Both the position numbers and the translations under genes were made by a program. Under the pieces are notes generated by a model. It saw only the letters and a program-made list of their open reading frames with translations. It made no database searches and had not been told where the DNA came from. Source: Bactericera cockerelli (Eukaryota; Arthropoda; Insecta; Hemiptera; Triozidae). Taken from it: a stretch of DNA of 64,000 nt. Numbering within the stretch: position 1 is the first letter of the stretch; the number at the start of each line of letters is the position of its first letter. The DNA lies in the NCBI GenBank assembly GCA_024516035.1, contig CM044967.1, forward strand, positions 11,516,092 through 11,580,091, given 5' to 3'. Below, piece after piece: positions 11,035 through 22,336 of this stretch.

Positions 11035-12860
11035 TCAGCATTTTCTTAGTATGTATGAAACAACAGCTACTATATTAGTGATCTCTGATGTGACTGAGTG
11101 ATGTCGCTTGCTAGTCCTGTAGTATGTTTCACTCCAATTGATCCAAGCTGAGGCAAATCTGTTTAAGCTCTTTCTTTTCACTCACTGAGTTCTGGCCTCG
11201 TAAAGAATTATTTTCAATCGCAACGTTTGCATATTGTGTTTCTCCTCGTCGGATCCAGATTCAAAAGCTTCTTTAAAAAGAAAGTTGTTTCAAGGTAAGG
11301 AGGATTACGAAAGTTTCGCAGGCAACTTGATTGATTGGAACGATAGGGATTAGGCGTAGAAAAAATAACGTAGAAACAGAAACTCCCTTGATAAAACGGT
11401 TCCAATGGTTTACCAATAATGTTTTTCTCCAATATCAACAACTAAATGTTTTTCTTTCTATTTCGGATGATGATGATTGTGATGATAGTGGATGTAGGTG
11501 ATTGTCAGTGATGACGATTTTCATAATAAGTCCTTTTTCTACGATTTAATTGTTTGACAGAATGGCCGTTTGAGTATTTATTCAGCTATTCAGAAACTCT
11601 CTTGTTACAAATTCGTTATCAAATATATATAAAAAATATTATCCTTTCTATTTCGTAATACATCTGTTTCGGTCTTGTGTTCTTCAGGTAGCCTAGCCAT
11701 GTTATAGCCCCTATTGTTACTGTCTCATTTCGATTATTCACTGTGGTTTGACAAAGTAATAAGACAAAAACTGATTAATTTCTCTCAGCTTAAGCATGAA
11801 TTCGTATGATCCGAATCCCAGGCCAGGGACATTAATTTATCATTGCAATGTCAATACTGGAAAATTGAATTGTTGTTTTTTAATAATTACTTAATAAAAA
11901 CTTAAAAACAATGGGAGGGCTAAATTTAATTTCGATAAATGAAAAACTTGCACATCAATAAAATCAAAAACTTTTAAACAATGATAAAATAGGAAAAACT
12001 TTTCCGCAAAAGTTTCACTCAACAGTATCTATACTGACCGATCGACTACAAACCAAAAACAATACTCCCAAAATTACTTACTTGTAAAGTAAGTACTCAA
12101 AATATCTTGACAAGATTCGAGGTAAAATTCAAGAGACATTCGATAAAAAATATATTATCTGCTTATTTTACTAGGTGTGTCATGTGAGAGCATCCCAAAA
12201 TAGATTTGCAACGACTGCTATTCGAAGTACTAGGTTTTTTCTCCCTTTGAAAAACTTTTTCTCCCTTTGGTTTTTCTGCCGTCTCAAGACAGTAAGTCTT
12301 CACTGTAATGGCATATTAGACATTTCACAACAGCTGTTTCGCCCAATATGGATAGTCAGCTGATAATTGTCTAGAATCTAGCCACAATTGATAAGACTGT
12401 TTCTAAAAAGTACAAGAGGACTCAAAGGATGTATTTATGATTTTGTTGCCAAATATAAAAACAATTACCTATACTAGGAATCAAAAGATATCTTCTTCTA
12501 TAGTTACATGAAGACAATGTTCATCGCATGTTTCAATTTATTTCTCTTGTTAGGTATCAAGCATGAAAAAGCAATCTGTTCCATCAGTTTTTTATAAAGC
12601 TAACAATGTTCTTTTGTTTAACATGAAAAAATCAACGAACAAAAAATGTTTTTGTGGTATGTTGCTATAGGTTAGTTATGTTGTTGCTATAAATGTTAGT
12701 TACGATCAAATTGTTTATAAAAGACTGGGGTTACGACTCTAAAATTAATAATACAATGTCAAACCTCACAAATAATAACAAAATGAACTCAGCCCAACAA
12801 ATAAAGCTTTCACTACCGTGGCATTAATTAAAAAAACACTGCCAATTATGGACACAATAC
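11035..12860. other. AT-rich DNA, nothing recognised
   Basis: Only short chance open frames are present, and no repeat partner was noticed elsewhere in the window. Confidence 0.5.
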
Positions 12861-12864
12861 TTCC

Positions 12865-13425
12865 TCGTGATTGCTTCACATTGTAAACACGTGCCAATTT
12901 TGAGATTTTATAGAAAATTACTTGTATCTCCAAAACGGCTCAACCGATTTTCTTCAAATTTGTTTTATATGGTAGAACATTGTTTTTTCTACAATCTGAG
13001 TTCTACAAAAAATTCTGTATCGGCAAGTCGTGGTCCTTATTTTTTTACTTTTTTGTCCAAAATTTCGGATTTTCTTAAATATCAGAGTCAAATTATAATT
13101 AATTTAAAAATAAATATAAATAACCTATGTTAAACAATAATATGCATATTCTTACAAAATTTCATCGAAATCGGGTGTACTGTTCACGAGATATAAGCGT
13201 TTAAGTAAAAAGTTAGTGGTCAGGCGCATGGTCTCTTTCACCCAGAACCGCTGGTATGAATTCGATGAATTTAAAATGGGACCATCTACAGAATGTCTCC
13301 TAGATGTGTGCAAAATTTCATCAAAATCGGTTGAGTAGTTTCCGAGATTTGCGCGTTACAAGGAATCGTTTTAACAGACAGACAGACAGACAGACAGACC
13401 GACAGACCGACAGACGGACACAAAA
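12865..13425 (+). repeat. decayed dispersed element with a CAGA tract
   Basis: Words such as CAAAACGGCTCAACCGATTT, AAATTTCATCGAAATCGGG and AAAATCGGTTGAGTAGTTTC repeat in degenerate form. This is a pattern often seen in old insect transposon remnants. A CAGA simple repeat lies at 13376-13420. No open frame of interest is present. Confidence 0.5.
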
Positions 13426-13429
13426 CCAA

Positions 13430-16255
13430 ATTTACTCAGTAGGTTATGAAACGTCCAGAAATATGAAAAAAATTGAAATCGGAGCAAAAAAATATTTTTT
13501 TTTTACAAAAAACGAACACAATACTTCCGATTTCTAATATTAGAAATTCCTCGGAAGTAATATAACTTCCACTGGAAAGTAAAACGGAATGGCTAGTTTC
13601 ACAGAGCTTTGAAAAGTGCATTTTAATGACTAGTCTATCATTTCTATGGAAAAATTATACATGAAATGGAAAGATTTTTCTGCATGAACGAATAAAATTA
13701 TCAACTTCTAGGTTTTAAAAATGAGGGATTTAATGCACAGGTTTAAAAAACAGGGTGATTGCATTTTGAATTTTACATTAAAAGTTAAATGAACAGACAA
13801 AATATTACGGGCGAAATTAATGGACAAAATTGAGACCACAAGTTCTAATGAGAACTTACATTTGCCCATTTAAAACAATACGCAAAATCTAGACTTAAGT
13901 CCACAAAGATATTACAACAAAAATTTCTAATGACTTTGTTTTAAATCTAAGAGATTTTAAATTTAACAGCTCAGTTAACTAGTAGGTAGTTAATTATTTA
14001 AGATTCAAAATTCGTCTAATTCAAAGTGAATGGATTGATGTAGACTGGATTTTTCATTAAAATATGAGCTAACCCAACGAGAGATTGTCGTTCTGCTGTT
14101 AGCTGATCCCTTGCATCTACCACAAAATAGCACCACGTGACCTTTTGTTTTTCAAAATGGGTCATTTTCTCGGAGATTGATGTCAGGGCTCTCGAATGAT
14201 TGCGAAGGTTTCTATTTGTTCAGCATTATTTTCTCGCTCATCAATGTGTCTTTTATGACACTTTAGAATAAATTATTCACGTTTGCATTCCGTACTCTTC
14301 AGTTTTATTCTGTGTTTTTTATTTTCTCATAAAAAATGTTTTATTTTTGAACTGCAATGTAAAGTTTGCTCAAGTTCTGTAGATGTTTAATGAAGATAAA
14401 AAATATATTGGACCCTTAAGTACAGAATAATCACTAGGCCAGATTAATTAATGCATGAAGCATAAACCACCTGACCCATAGCCCGTAGAGCATGTGGTCA
14501 CTCTCTTGAGCACACGAGGAAAAACTTTTATTGGTTGAGATCTAAATTAATGGAACTCAAACCTCACCCCTAGGTAAATATTTTTACTTCCGATGCAATT
14601 TTTCATTCAATGGTTGAATTATTCTATCAGTACATTTCTTTTTCAATATTTTGCTTGGCGTTATATCTCATTATTTTACATCGTCAACCGAAGAATGTAT
14701 TTTTCCCCCCAACTGATTTTGTAAAAAGAGAATTTAAAAGAAAAGAGAAATTTTTGATAACTTCTAAATCTCGTTCTTTTCATAAAAAAAATAAACTTAT
14801 TCAAAAAATTTAAATTGAAAAGTTCAATTTTTATTTCTATGTACCTACGAGTATTTATTACAAATGTAGACAAGTAATGTTTTATGCTATGACATACTTT
14901 TAAAGAAAATTTTGTGGAATTAAGTGTAAATCCCACATGTCTATATTTAATTTAGTTTGGGGTAAAAATACATACTTAACCGACAGTATCTCTTTTACAA
15001 AGTTTGTCATAATATATACCTATATGTAACTTTCGAGACTTGCTTTGTAACATCACGTCAGTTAACTATAAATTTTAACAATATGATACTTTTTAGTCCA
15101 CTATCAATATGTTGATTGATACTTGATTATCAAGTCTTATAATAATAAAAATTTCATTTAAATAAATTATAAAGAGCGAGGGAAAGTTACGTATGAGAAT
15201 GTTAGGCTAATGTAATTTTTACTATTTTAAATGTAACTGTGTTTATAACTATCAATTTTTTTGTGTACGTTTACCATTAAAACTTATTACAATTACAACG
15301 TATTGTATCAATAAATTTAATTATTTCATGTGAAATTTAAGAAAAAAAATATTCTTGTGTTTTTTTTCTTTAATTTTTTTTTGAAAATTATAATTGAACA
15401 TCAAAGTGAAAACACTATTGAGTAAAAAACAAGCCTTCAAGGATTAAAAATACTCGGTAAATCCTTTAAAAAGTATAGAAATAAGGTATGTTACTGTAAT
15501 GAATGTTTCAAAAGATCCTTGTTGGCCATATCCTCGTTCCTTTTGAACGTATTAGATTTTTTTAATTTCGCTAATGTTCTCAGGATAGATAGTGCGTTCT
15601 GTGGGCATAGTTAGGTATTGGAATTTATCTTGCGGTCAGACCAGCATTTCCGAAAATATTATTTTCTCCTTTTATCGCATAATGCGATGCATTAATATCT
15701 AAATTTGAAATGGAAAAAAGTGGAGGTAAAATCATAACACGTTTCTCCTTGTGTGTAATAAAATAAAATTGTAACTTCTGTATTTTTGTGTAATGAATTT
15801 CTAGATCCACCAGCACGGTAAAAGGTTTTACAAGGTAAATAAAAAATACTACATTATTTCTAGCCACGCTTCGGATTTTTTTCTTTGAATGATCTTTTCG
15901 CTAAATCGGAGATCACGTAAATGAAAAGAAAAAAATTGTTTACATTGCACATAGCATAATTGAAACTATTCGAGGCGTTCATACAATGCTCATTTTTTAT
16001 GTAACAGCCTTGCTAGTAGCCATGTATTGGTCAAGGTCTCCTATATGAGCTGATGAAAAAATAATTTTTATTATTCCAACCTCTTATACTGTATCACTAT
16101 GCAAAAAAACACTACTTAGGAGAACCTACCTCTTTTGCACGTGGCCGCAAAGTGTCATCCACACAACGAAGAATTTTCCATTATTATCCATACGAAGTAT
16201 TTTTCTTCGGAGAGCAATAGGGTACCTTCGAGAATGGTAATCCTTTGCGACTCTG
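13430..16255. other. AT-rich DNA, nothing firmly recognised
   Basis: At 13809 a GGGCGAAATTAATGGAC word looks like one end of the short transposon family seen at 58999. Otherwise I see no exon and no structured repeat. Confidence 0.5.
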
Positions 16256-16299
16256 TACAGTAAATGTTGTTTAAAATGCGGTCAAAACAAATAAATAAA

Positions 16300-16415
16300 A
16301 AATGTAGGTACACCTACTTACTGCACTACTCTGTTGGCATAATGGGACTACCTGACACCGTGTCTTGCGCTGAGAGTCTAAATAAAGCACTAATTATAAT
16401 TATACTCTATAGTAC
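16300..16415 (+). repeat. LINE 3' end
   Basis: CTGTTGGCATAATGGGACTA, then GTCTTGCGCTGAGAGTCTAA and a tail of ATTATAATTATAC match the 3' end of the truncated LINE at 61090-61590 and the copy at 39344. This copy has a short insertion (GACACC) in the shared segment. Confidence 0.7.
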
Positions 16416-16626
16416 CAGATCCCGTACGAGTGAGTGCGATCTTGGTGAGGATTTTTCTCTACGCATTGAACTTGAAATTTTTTTAGCTAGGTTGAATTTG
16501 TTTTTCCGGTCTGATTCGTATCAAACTTCGCGGCTCGGCCAATTCTTCGACTAGAAAGCGAGTTAGCAGTAATTGCTGATGTTGGTAGGTATTCATCGTG
16601 CGATTATTGCTCATCAAAGTCAAGTA

Positions 16627-16842
16627 CAAGTACTGGTAGTCAAGTGGTTAACGCGCTAGTCTGGTAATCCAGGTAGCGTAGGGATCCGTTGGTTCGAATC
16701 CCACCCAGTGAACGGATTTTTCCTCATTAATTTGAGTTTGTGACCACATAATAATAAGACTCTTACGGTTAGGTGGTAGAAAATGCTTTGAGCATTAACC
16801 TCGCCTGGTGGTTACCTTCTACTAAAGAGTATTATTATCAAA
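16627..16842 (+). repeat. tRNA-derived SINE, family B, near full length
   Basis: The A-box region TGGTAGTCAAGTGGTTAACG and B-box GGTTCGAATCCCACCC are well kept. The body runs through TTTTCCTCATTAATTTGAG and TTAGGTGGTAGAAAATGCTT to AAGAGTATTATTATC. Minus-strand relatives lie at 10815 and 57650. Confidence 0.85.
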
Positions 16843-16937
16843 ATGTCTTTCGTTATTTTCAATTTATTATTAATTATGTGTATAATTATGGTAATTATAT
16901 TAACTACGGTGAATACTGCAATAATCACCGTCGATCT

Positions 16938-17158
16938 CACTTTAAACACAACAGTCCTGTATCCGAAGTTAATCAACGTTCAGCGAGGTTAGGACTTGGA
17001 TGGGTGACTATTCAAATTCAAACCCTCGTGAGGCTGGATGAGGTTAATGTTGGTGGCTGGTTGTTAAATTCCAGCGAATTGAGGGTAAAACCTCGTCCCA
17101 ATATGAACTTAGCAGTTGAAAGTACGTTCTACAAAAAAAAAAAAAAAAAAAAAAAAAG
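16938..17158 (+). repeat. 5S rRNA-derived SINE, 5'-shortened, with poly-A tail
   Basis: The 5S-like internal control region is recognisable (CCGAAGTTAA, then GACTTGGATGGGTGAC). It is followed by the shared central domain (GGCTGGATGAGGTTAATG, AGGGTAAAACCTCGTC) and a run of A residues at about 17133-17156. The start of the 5S head is degraded. Confidence 0.8.
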
Positions 17159-17414
17159 CAGCTGATTAGTGATACATATATAGGAACCCTGTTAATCTGA
17201 TTTTGATTGAGCCTACTAAACGCTTAATAAAGTATATTTATTTAATCACTACATCTAGTAAAACTACTCAATTTTTTGATTATACTGATACTGACGTCAG
17301 TATCTCCTCGATCGATCAGGCGTTGAAATTGTTCCTCCGAGTCTGAAGCATGGTGAGTTTCAGTGAGGCTGATTTGATTAATAAAATTATGACAAAAATC
17401 TTTTTTTTTTTTTT

Positions 17415-17702
17415 AACTATTTATTTTTTAGCCAGCGTCGATGGCATGTTGAATACACCGGTTCCCTTCAGAACACCGAAGTTAAGCGACATCCAGCGAG
17501 GTTAAGACTTGGATGGGTGACCATTCAAATTCTAATTCTCGTGACGCTGGCTTTTCCGGCCCCACTCAGGCTGGGTGAGGTCAATGTGAGTAGCAGGTTT
17601 GTGAGTTTCCTGCGAATGAAGGGTAAAACCCCCGTCGTGATATGACCATGGCAGTTGAAAGCGACGTTAAACCCCACTTAAAAAAAAAAAACTATTTATT
17701 TT
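17415..17702 (+). repeat. 5S rRNA-derived SINE, full length with 13-bp target duplication
   Basis: From 17431 to about 17552 the sequence follows 5S rRNA through GCCAGCGTCGATGGCATGTT, CACCGAAGTTAAGCGAC and CTTGGATGGGTGACC to GACGCTGGCT. The SINE central domain and AAGCGACGTTAAACCCC then lead to an A-rich tail. AACTATTTATTTT occurs at 17415-17427 and again at 17690-17702 as a target-site duplication. The 5S portion supplies an internal RNA polymerase III promoter. It is not a 5S gene, because the body and duplication show retroposition. Confidence 0.92.
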
Positions 17703-17709
17703 GAAATGT

Positions 17710-18990
17710 ACCCAAAATTTTGTTGAAACGTCGACACTATAACAGCCATGAACTTGTGACCCAGTAACCTAAAAAAAAGCTTAGAAATAATTCAAATAAT
17801 GTAATTCAGTGTTTTTAATTTCCTTTTACAAAAATAAATACAAAACTTTAATCTTTACAAAGTTCATCATACAGCATATTATACGATGGTTTTTAATAGA
17901 CAAGAAACTTACAACTTATGGACTGCATTTTACTGAAGATCAAACTAATGTATTATAAACATTATATGAGTATGAGTTTACACTAAAACTGGGTAGTGTT
18001 GGTTGAACGAACATATTCCAGTTCAATCATGTATTTTAGTTGAAAATGCACTATCTTCAAGACAGAGACTTGTAACCTGGAGGTGGGTGGTTCGAGCTCC
18101 GAGCATCGGAAATATCGATACAAAAGTTTGAGTTTGGGTTTCAGTAATTTTGACATCACTCATCTGATTGACACAAAATTAAATTAATTATGATAACCTG
18201 TGATTTCAAAAACAGTTAAAGATGTTTCAATAGGACACGAGGCAATAACTGATCATTACCCTGAATCCAATTCACTAAGGGCCAAATCAGAGAAGAGGAT
18301 TACGTTTAAGGGACGGTTTGGATGAAAGAATGACGTCTTCTGAGTATATGGAATAATGGGACTCATAAATTGAGTAAATATTTTTATATTATTAAAATTG
18401 TGATTCTGAAATGAAGGAAGATTATAAAACAAAATCCTGTTATATAATTTGGCCCTGAATGAGATATTTGAGGTCACAACCAACATCTTGGTAATTTCAT
18501 GAATAGATATTTTTTTATTCAGAACTCGATATTTTTCGATAGTAAACTCAGATGTTTCTTTGAATACTCAAGTAAATAAATAAAGATGATACCTACACCA
18601 GTGATCCAACGCTTCGGTTGGGATCCGAATTGAAAGATCCCTTCATTACTAGAGTACCAGGCGGTGATCAATGCATTACTTGAGTACCAGGCGGTGTATC
18701 AGATCATTCTAACTCGAATGCATGGTAATCAAAACCAAAGTTGAATTTTACTATGTTTTTGAAACTTAACAATACAAACAGTTTAACAGTCATAATAAAA
18801 TGACGTGTTATATTTGCTATACACAAATGTATACAAACACCCTAACAGTTCTTTAAACAGCTCGGAAACTCGGTTATTTTTTGACAAACAGTGTTCAATT
18901 TTCAACCAATCAGTTCCAAAAAACATGTAAATATATTCGTGTTTTTCCGTTTCAAACACATAATAAAATTCAACTCAAGATGAAATCATC
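17710..18990. other. AT-rich DNA with one SINE fragment
   Basis: No gene is supported. A family D SINE lies at 18060-18190. Near 18600-18720 the word GAGTACCAGGCGGTG occurs twice about 35 bases apart, beside tRNA-like words too decayed to assign. Confidence 0.5.
18060..18190 (+). repeat. tRNA-derived SINE, family D, diverged
   Basis: GACTTGTAACCTGGAGGT and GGTGGTTCGAGCTCC form a B-box region. The tail AGTAATTTTGACATCACTC and GATTGACACAAAAT matches copies at 22850, 40485 and 43985 (plus) and 30345 (minus). Confidence 0.65.
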
Positions 18991-19043
18991 CAGTGACGTC
19001 ACCACTGTCAGTACCTTATGGAGTAACGTCATCACTCTAACAC

Positions 19044-19377
19044 TAAGCGGTTTTTTTTTTTTTTTTTTTTTTTTTTTTGAACGAAGCAAACCGAAGCTGA
19101 CCTGGTCACTGAAATTCACTTTTTCTATTTAACTTGACCGAAAAATCCTGACCGGAGTGGATCGGCCCGTTCATTTGGTCATGGCTTTTGGTTCGGTAAG
19201 AAGAAAAAGAAGTGGATAGTTTCAAATGCAAAATGTAAACAAACACTGATATCTTTAATGTCTTTAATGCAAACAAACAAGAGTCCCAAAAATCACTTAT
19301 TTTTACGCTTCAAATTTTGGTTGACCAGAGCTGACCTCTTGTTCAGGGTTTTCGTTCAATTAAAAAAAAACCGCTTA
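19044..19377. mobile_element. short inverted-repeat transposon (TAAGCGGTTTT ends)
   Basis: The left end TAAGCGGTTTTTTTTT and right end AAAAAAAAACCGCTTA are inverted copies, and the element sits between two satellite units. The interior has no open frame of note and repeats words such as GACCTGG, GACCGAAAAATCC and GTTGACCAGAGCTGACC. The flanks do not give a clean direct duplication, so the superfamily is open. Confidence 0.7.
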
Positions 19378-19578
19378 TTGTCAGTACCCTATGTTGTAGT
19401 GGCGTCATGACTCTAACACTGTCAGTACCCTATGTAGTGACGTCATGACTCTAACACTGTCAGTACCCTATGTAGTGACGTCATGACTCTAACACTGTCA
19501 GTACCCTATGTAGTGACGTCATGAGCTCGTAACACTGTCAGTACCCTATGTAGTGACGTCATGACTCTAACTCTGTCA

Positions 19579-19706
19579 GGGGAAATTAATAGACGTTTTT
19601 GTTATACCTCTGTGGCGCTAAGTCACGATTGCGTACGGTGATAAGATAGGGAAAACCGACACTTAGCAAGGACTTCAGTTATTGATGTTGTCTATTAATT
19701 CCGCCC
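19579..19706. mobile_element. Harbinger-like short transposon with TCA target duplication
   Basis: The 128-bp element has terminal inverted repeats (GGGGAAATTAATAGAC; the right end reads GTCTATTAATTCCGCCC). It is flanked by TCA at 19576-19578 and 19707-19709. The intact satellite unit reads CTGTCAGTACC, so the neighbouring units show the empty site and prove the 3-bp duplication. A 3-bp duplication with GGG-starting ends is typical of PIF/Harbinger elements. Relatives lie at 42389, 49922, 58999 and 59340. Confidence 0.85.
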
Positions 19707-19779
19707 TCAGTACCCTATGTAGTGACGTCATGACTGTAACACTGTCAGTACCCTATGTAGTGACGTCATGACTCTAACT

Positions 19780-19930
19780 CTGTCAGCGAAATAATAACGT
19801 TTGTATACCTCTTGTGCGCTAAGTCCGGATTGCGTACGGTGTAAGATGAACCGACTTAGCAAGCGGATTTTCTAGCCTCTACCTGTAGATACGTCTCGAC
19901 TCTAACACTGTCATACCCTGTTATGACGCA
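19780..19930. other. indel-rich copy of satellite, transposon and exon sequence
   Basis: This stretch repeats the 19579 transposon with many single-base losses (for example AAATAATAACG where the first copy has AAATTAATAGACG). It then jumps to a damaged copy of exon sequence from about 20090-20130 (GCGGATTTTCTAGCCTCTAC versus GCGGGATTTTCTCAGCCTCT) and returns to satellite with deletions. It looks like uncorrected long-read sequence or a misjoin. A real decayed duplication is less likely. Confidence 0.6.
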
Positions 19931-20017
19931 TGACTCTAACACTGTCATACCCTATGTAGTGACGTCATGACTTAACTCTGTCAGTACCCTATGTAGTGAC
20001 GTCATGACTCTAACCTG

Positions 20018-20269
20018 TCAGTACCCTATGGAGCGGCGTCTTCTCGCCACAAGTCCGGCATTTTTCAGCGCCGTGTAAATCTTCTGTCGCGGGATTTTCT
20101 CAGCCTCTCGCTCGTAGACTACGTTCTCGCCGGGAGCTATCCAGCTGGACTTGGCCAGGGCGTCGGCGACGCGAGGATTCTTGTAGAAGGGATTGATCAG
20201 CTGGGGCGGGAGCTTGGCTTCGTTCTCCGCGTTCAGCACAACAGCCCGATGAGCGAATTGACGGTTTAC
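20018..20269 (-). CDS. last coding exon of a putative secreted (neuropeptide-like) precursor
   Basis: On the minus strand, a textbook acceptor (a pyrimidine-rich run ending TTCTTCATTCACAG) precedes an 83-codon open exon with much higher GC than its surroundings. It starts VNRQFAHRAVV and continues through LPPQLINPFYKNPRVAD and SSWIAPGENVVYERE to KIPRQKIYTALKNAGLV. It ends with a tetrabasic run (ARRRR) and SIGY before a TGA. The organisation suits an insect prohormone. From memory the central part recalls NVP-like/prohormone-2-type precursors, but I could not verify this. The last four residues and the stop lie in the edge of the 38-bp satellite, so the true C-terminus is uncertain. Its partner is the signal-peptide exon at 24086-24258. 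Confidence 0.65.
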   Translation of the reverse strand, partial: VNRQFAHRAVVLNAENEAKLPPQLINPFYKNPRVADALAKSSWIAPGENVVYEREAEKIPRQKIYTALKNAGLVARRRRSIGY

Positions 20270-20439
20270 CTGTGAATGAAGAAAAGAGGACAATTATTTC
20301 TCACTTTTCTGTTTATACTTTGTGTTGTACTGTTTTTTCATAGCTATATGTGTATTAATTACTTTTACCACCTGTGATATTACTTTTTAACATTATTTTA
20401 TTTTAATCTTTGTATGTATTGACATTTTTATTGTTGACA

Positions 20440-20635
20440 TTGTAAATAGGGCTATTCCCGTAAATATACTCCCGTACACCGGGTATTTATTTTTATTATT
20501 ATTTATTATTTATACTGATTGTATCAGTATCTATCCCATAAAATATACAAGACCTGTTTGACTGCTGGAGTAGAGGGCTTTTCAGTCTTACCTCGGCAGT
20601 ATAAACAAGGTATATTCTATTCTATTCTATCAGTT
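20440..20635 (+). repeat. LINE-type 3' tail ending in a TATTC repeat
   Basis: AATAGGGCTATTCCCGTAAA, GACTGCTGGAGTAG and ACCTCGGCAGTATAAACAAG lead into TATTCTATTCTATTC. Part of it matches 902-975. Confidence 0.5.
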
Positions 20636-20899
20636 ACCTTTATCTACCACCTGATTTTATCAATGTAATTTTTATATCTTTTAACTCTTTCTTGATATAT
20701 CATGTACCTTGTACCTAGCACACATACAAAAATGTATATATTAAATGCTAAAATATAAATCAACAATAGAGAGGTTAGTCTATGGCATGGATATTTAGAA
20801 CTATATTGTGCTACCCACTAATAATGATTTTGTGGCCGTAAGATAGGAACAGATACATATCTCAGGGTAGCGGAAAGCGGAAGGATTATATGGACGCAC

Positions 20900-21119
20900 A
20901 GATCTAATTTCTAGCCAACCTCCGTGGCTCAGTGGTTAAGAGTATTGGTTGCTGACCCGGAGGTTACAGGTTCGAATCCCGGCCGGAGGGGAAAATTCTA
21001 ACGGAGTTTTTCCGTTTCCGGAATGTGGTGGATGTAAAGGTAAAGTGCCCTGAAGTAATGCGAAAGCAGTTCCGGGGCACAACTACATTTTTTTATATAA
21101 AAAAAGATCCAATTTCTAG
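20900..21119 (+). repeat. tRNA-derived SINE with 14-bp target duplication
   Basis: The tRNA-like head (TGGCTCAGTGGTTAAGAG as A box; GGTTCGAATCCCGG as B box) is followed by a short body ending in TATATAAAAAAA. GATCTAATTTCTAG at 20900-20913 and GATCCAATTTCTAG at 21106-21119 form the duplication with one mismatch. It is not a tRNA gene, because the 3' half of a cloverleaf is replaced by SINE body. Confidence 0.85.
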
Positions 21120-22189
21120 GCTCCTGACAAGTCCCTAAAGTTGTGACGCATAATAACAAGAAGAAATTACATACATAAAAATATACCTTCATGTTGCAGT
21201 TATAAACTGAGAATCTGGATTTTACCTTTTCACCGGGTAGAAGTGAAAAAATAAATAAACTACAGAGCAAAGAAATGAATTGCGTCGTTGTATGTCAGAA
21301 ATTCAACAAAGAAAGCTTTTGAACTAGGTATGTTTACAACAGATACTTTAGAAACGTTTAAGGGCATAAGGATTTAATTTATCTACTTACACCTTAGCGC
21401 TGCTTTTGAAAAATATAAACATTCTGAGAATTTAAAGTAAGTACAAGGATTAAAGGAATCACTGATGCTCGTATGGGAGTGTGTAAATACAAATAAAACC
21501 ACTATGTATAGCTTAATCTAGGTATTACCTCGGACCAATCTTTTTTTCTTCTGGGTCTAAGAGTTCATCTTGGACTGAACAGATTCGTCAGGTTTCACCA
21601 TACACACTATCGGATGGATATTATATTCATGAGATTCATCCCGATGGTTGAATTTATCCTGATGATAAATTAGTAGTGTGTAGCTTGTTAAAAGTAGGTA
21701 CCAAGACATAAAACCAAATAGAATCAATAAACATGAAAGGAGCCTAGACATTGCATATGGACGGTACCTATAGTATTATAAAATTATTTTCCTAAGTCAG
21801 ATCCTGGTAGACAGACATCTAAGAAAACGAAAACTAACAACATGAGTTTAAAAAGTAATAAAATCAAGTGGAAGCTAGATACTCTAGATAGCCTATCAAA
21901 TATTCCGCTGCAGTCTCAAGCCTAAGGTAAAATCCTGAATAATTTATATTAAACATCTCCGTAGACCTCATTAATCCTGCAAGACTTAGTCCCTTCCTCC
22001 TAAACCTTTACGGCTACACTTGATTACATTTCAAGCTAATTCTGACAGAGTGTAAAGTTCTCATTTTCTGTCAAAAGTTTGCTATTTTCTGTTGCGGGAA
22101 ACAAGTTTGTGATGTGTGTTCGAGTGTCCTAATGTTCTTCTATAACTTAAAAACCACAAGTTCGATCATGCTGAACTTTACTAGTGTGT

Positions 22190-22336
22190 ATGCGAGTGTG
22201 TGTGTGTGTGTGAGAGAGAAGAGAGAGAGAGATAGAGAGAGTGTGTGTGTCTGTGTGTCAGAGAGAGAGAGAGAGAGAATGTGTGTGTGTGTGTATGTGT
22301 GTGTGTGTTTGGGTGTATGTGAGTATGTGTGAGAAA
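22190..22336 (+). repeat. compound GT and GA microsatellite
   Basis: Alternating GT runs and GAGA runs. It sits inside the precursor gene's intron. Open frames on both strands here are artefacts. Confidence 0.9.

Larger units (their letters stand above)
18990..20037. repeat. 38-bp satellite carrying TGACGTCA in most units
   Basis: The unit reads GTCAGTACCCTATGTAGTGA, then CGTCATGACTCTAACACT. Unit starts at 19421, 19459 and 19497 give a period of 38. Most units contain the palindrome TGACGTCA, the consensus site for CREB/ATF-type bZIP factors. The array is broken by two short transposons (19044-19377 and 19579-19706) and by a poorly resolved part at 19780-19930. Its right edge merges into the last exon of the minus-strand precursor gene. 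Whether bZIP proteins bind here is unknown. Confidence 0.9.

Noticed and set aside
17431..17552. A 5S rRNA gene
   Set aside because: The 5S-like part is followed by a SINE body, an A-rich tail and a target-site duplication. Mismatches to 5S rRNA are frequent.
21557..21751. Minus-strand open frame with a hydrophobic start, as a possible missing middle exon
   Set aside because: The phase does not fit, a possible acceptor-donor pair gives an internal stop, and the composition is AT-driven.
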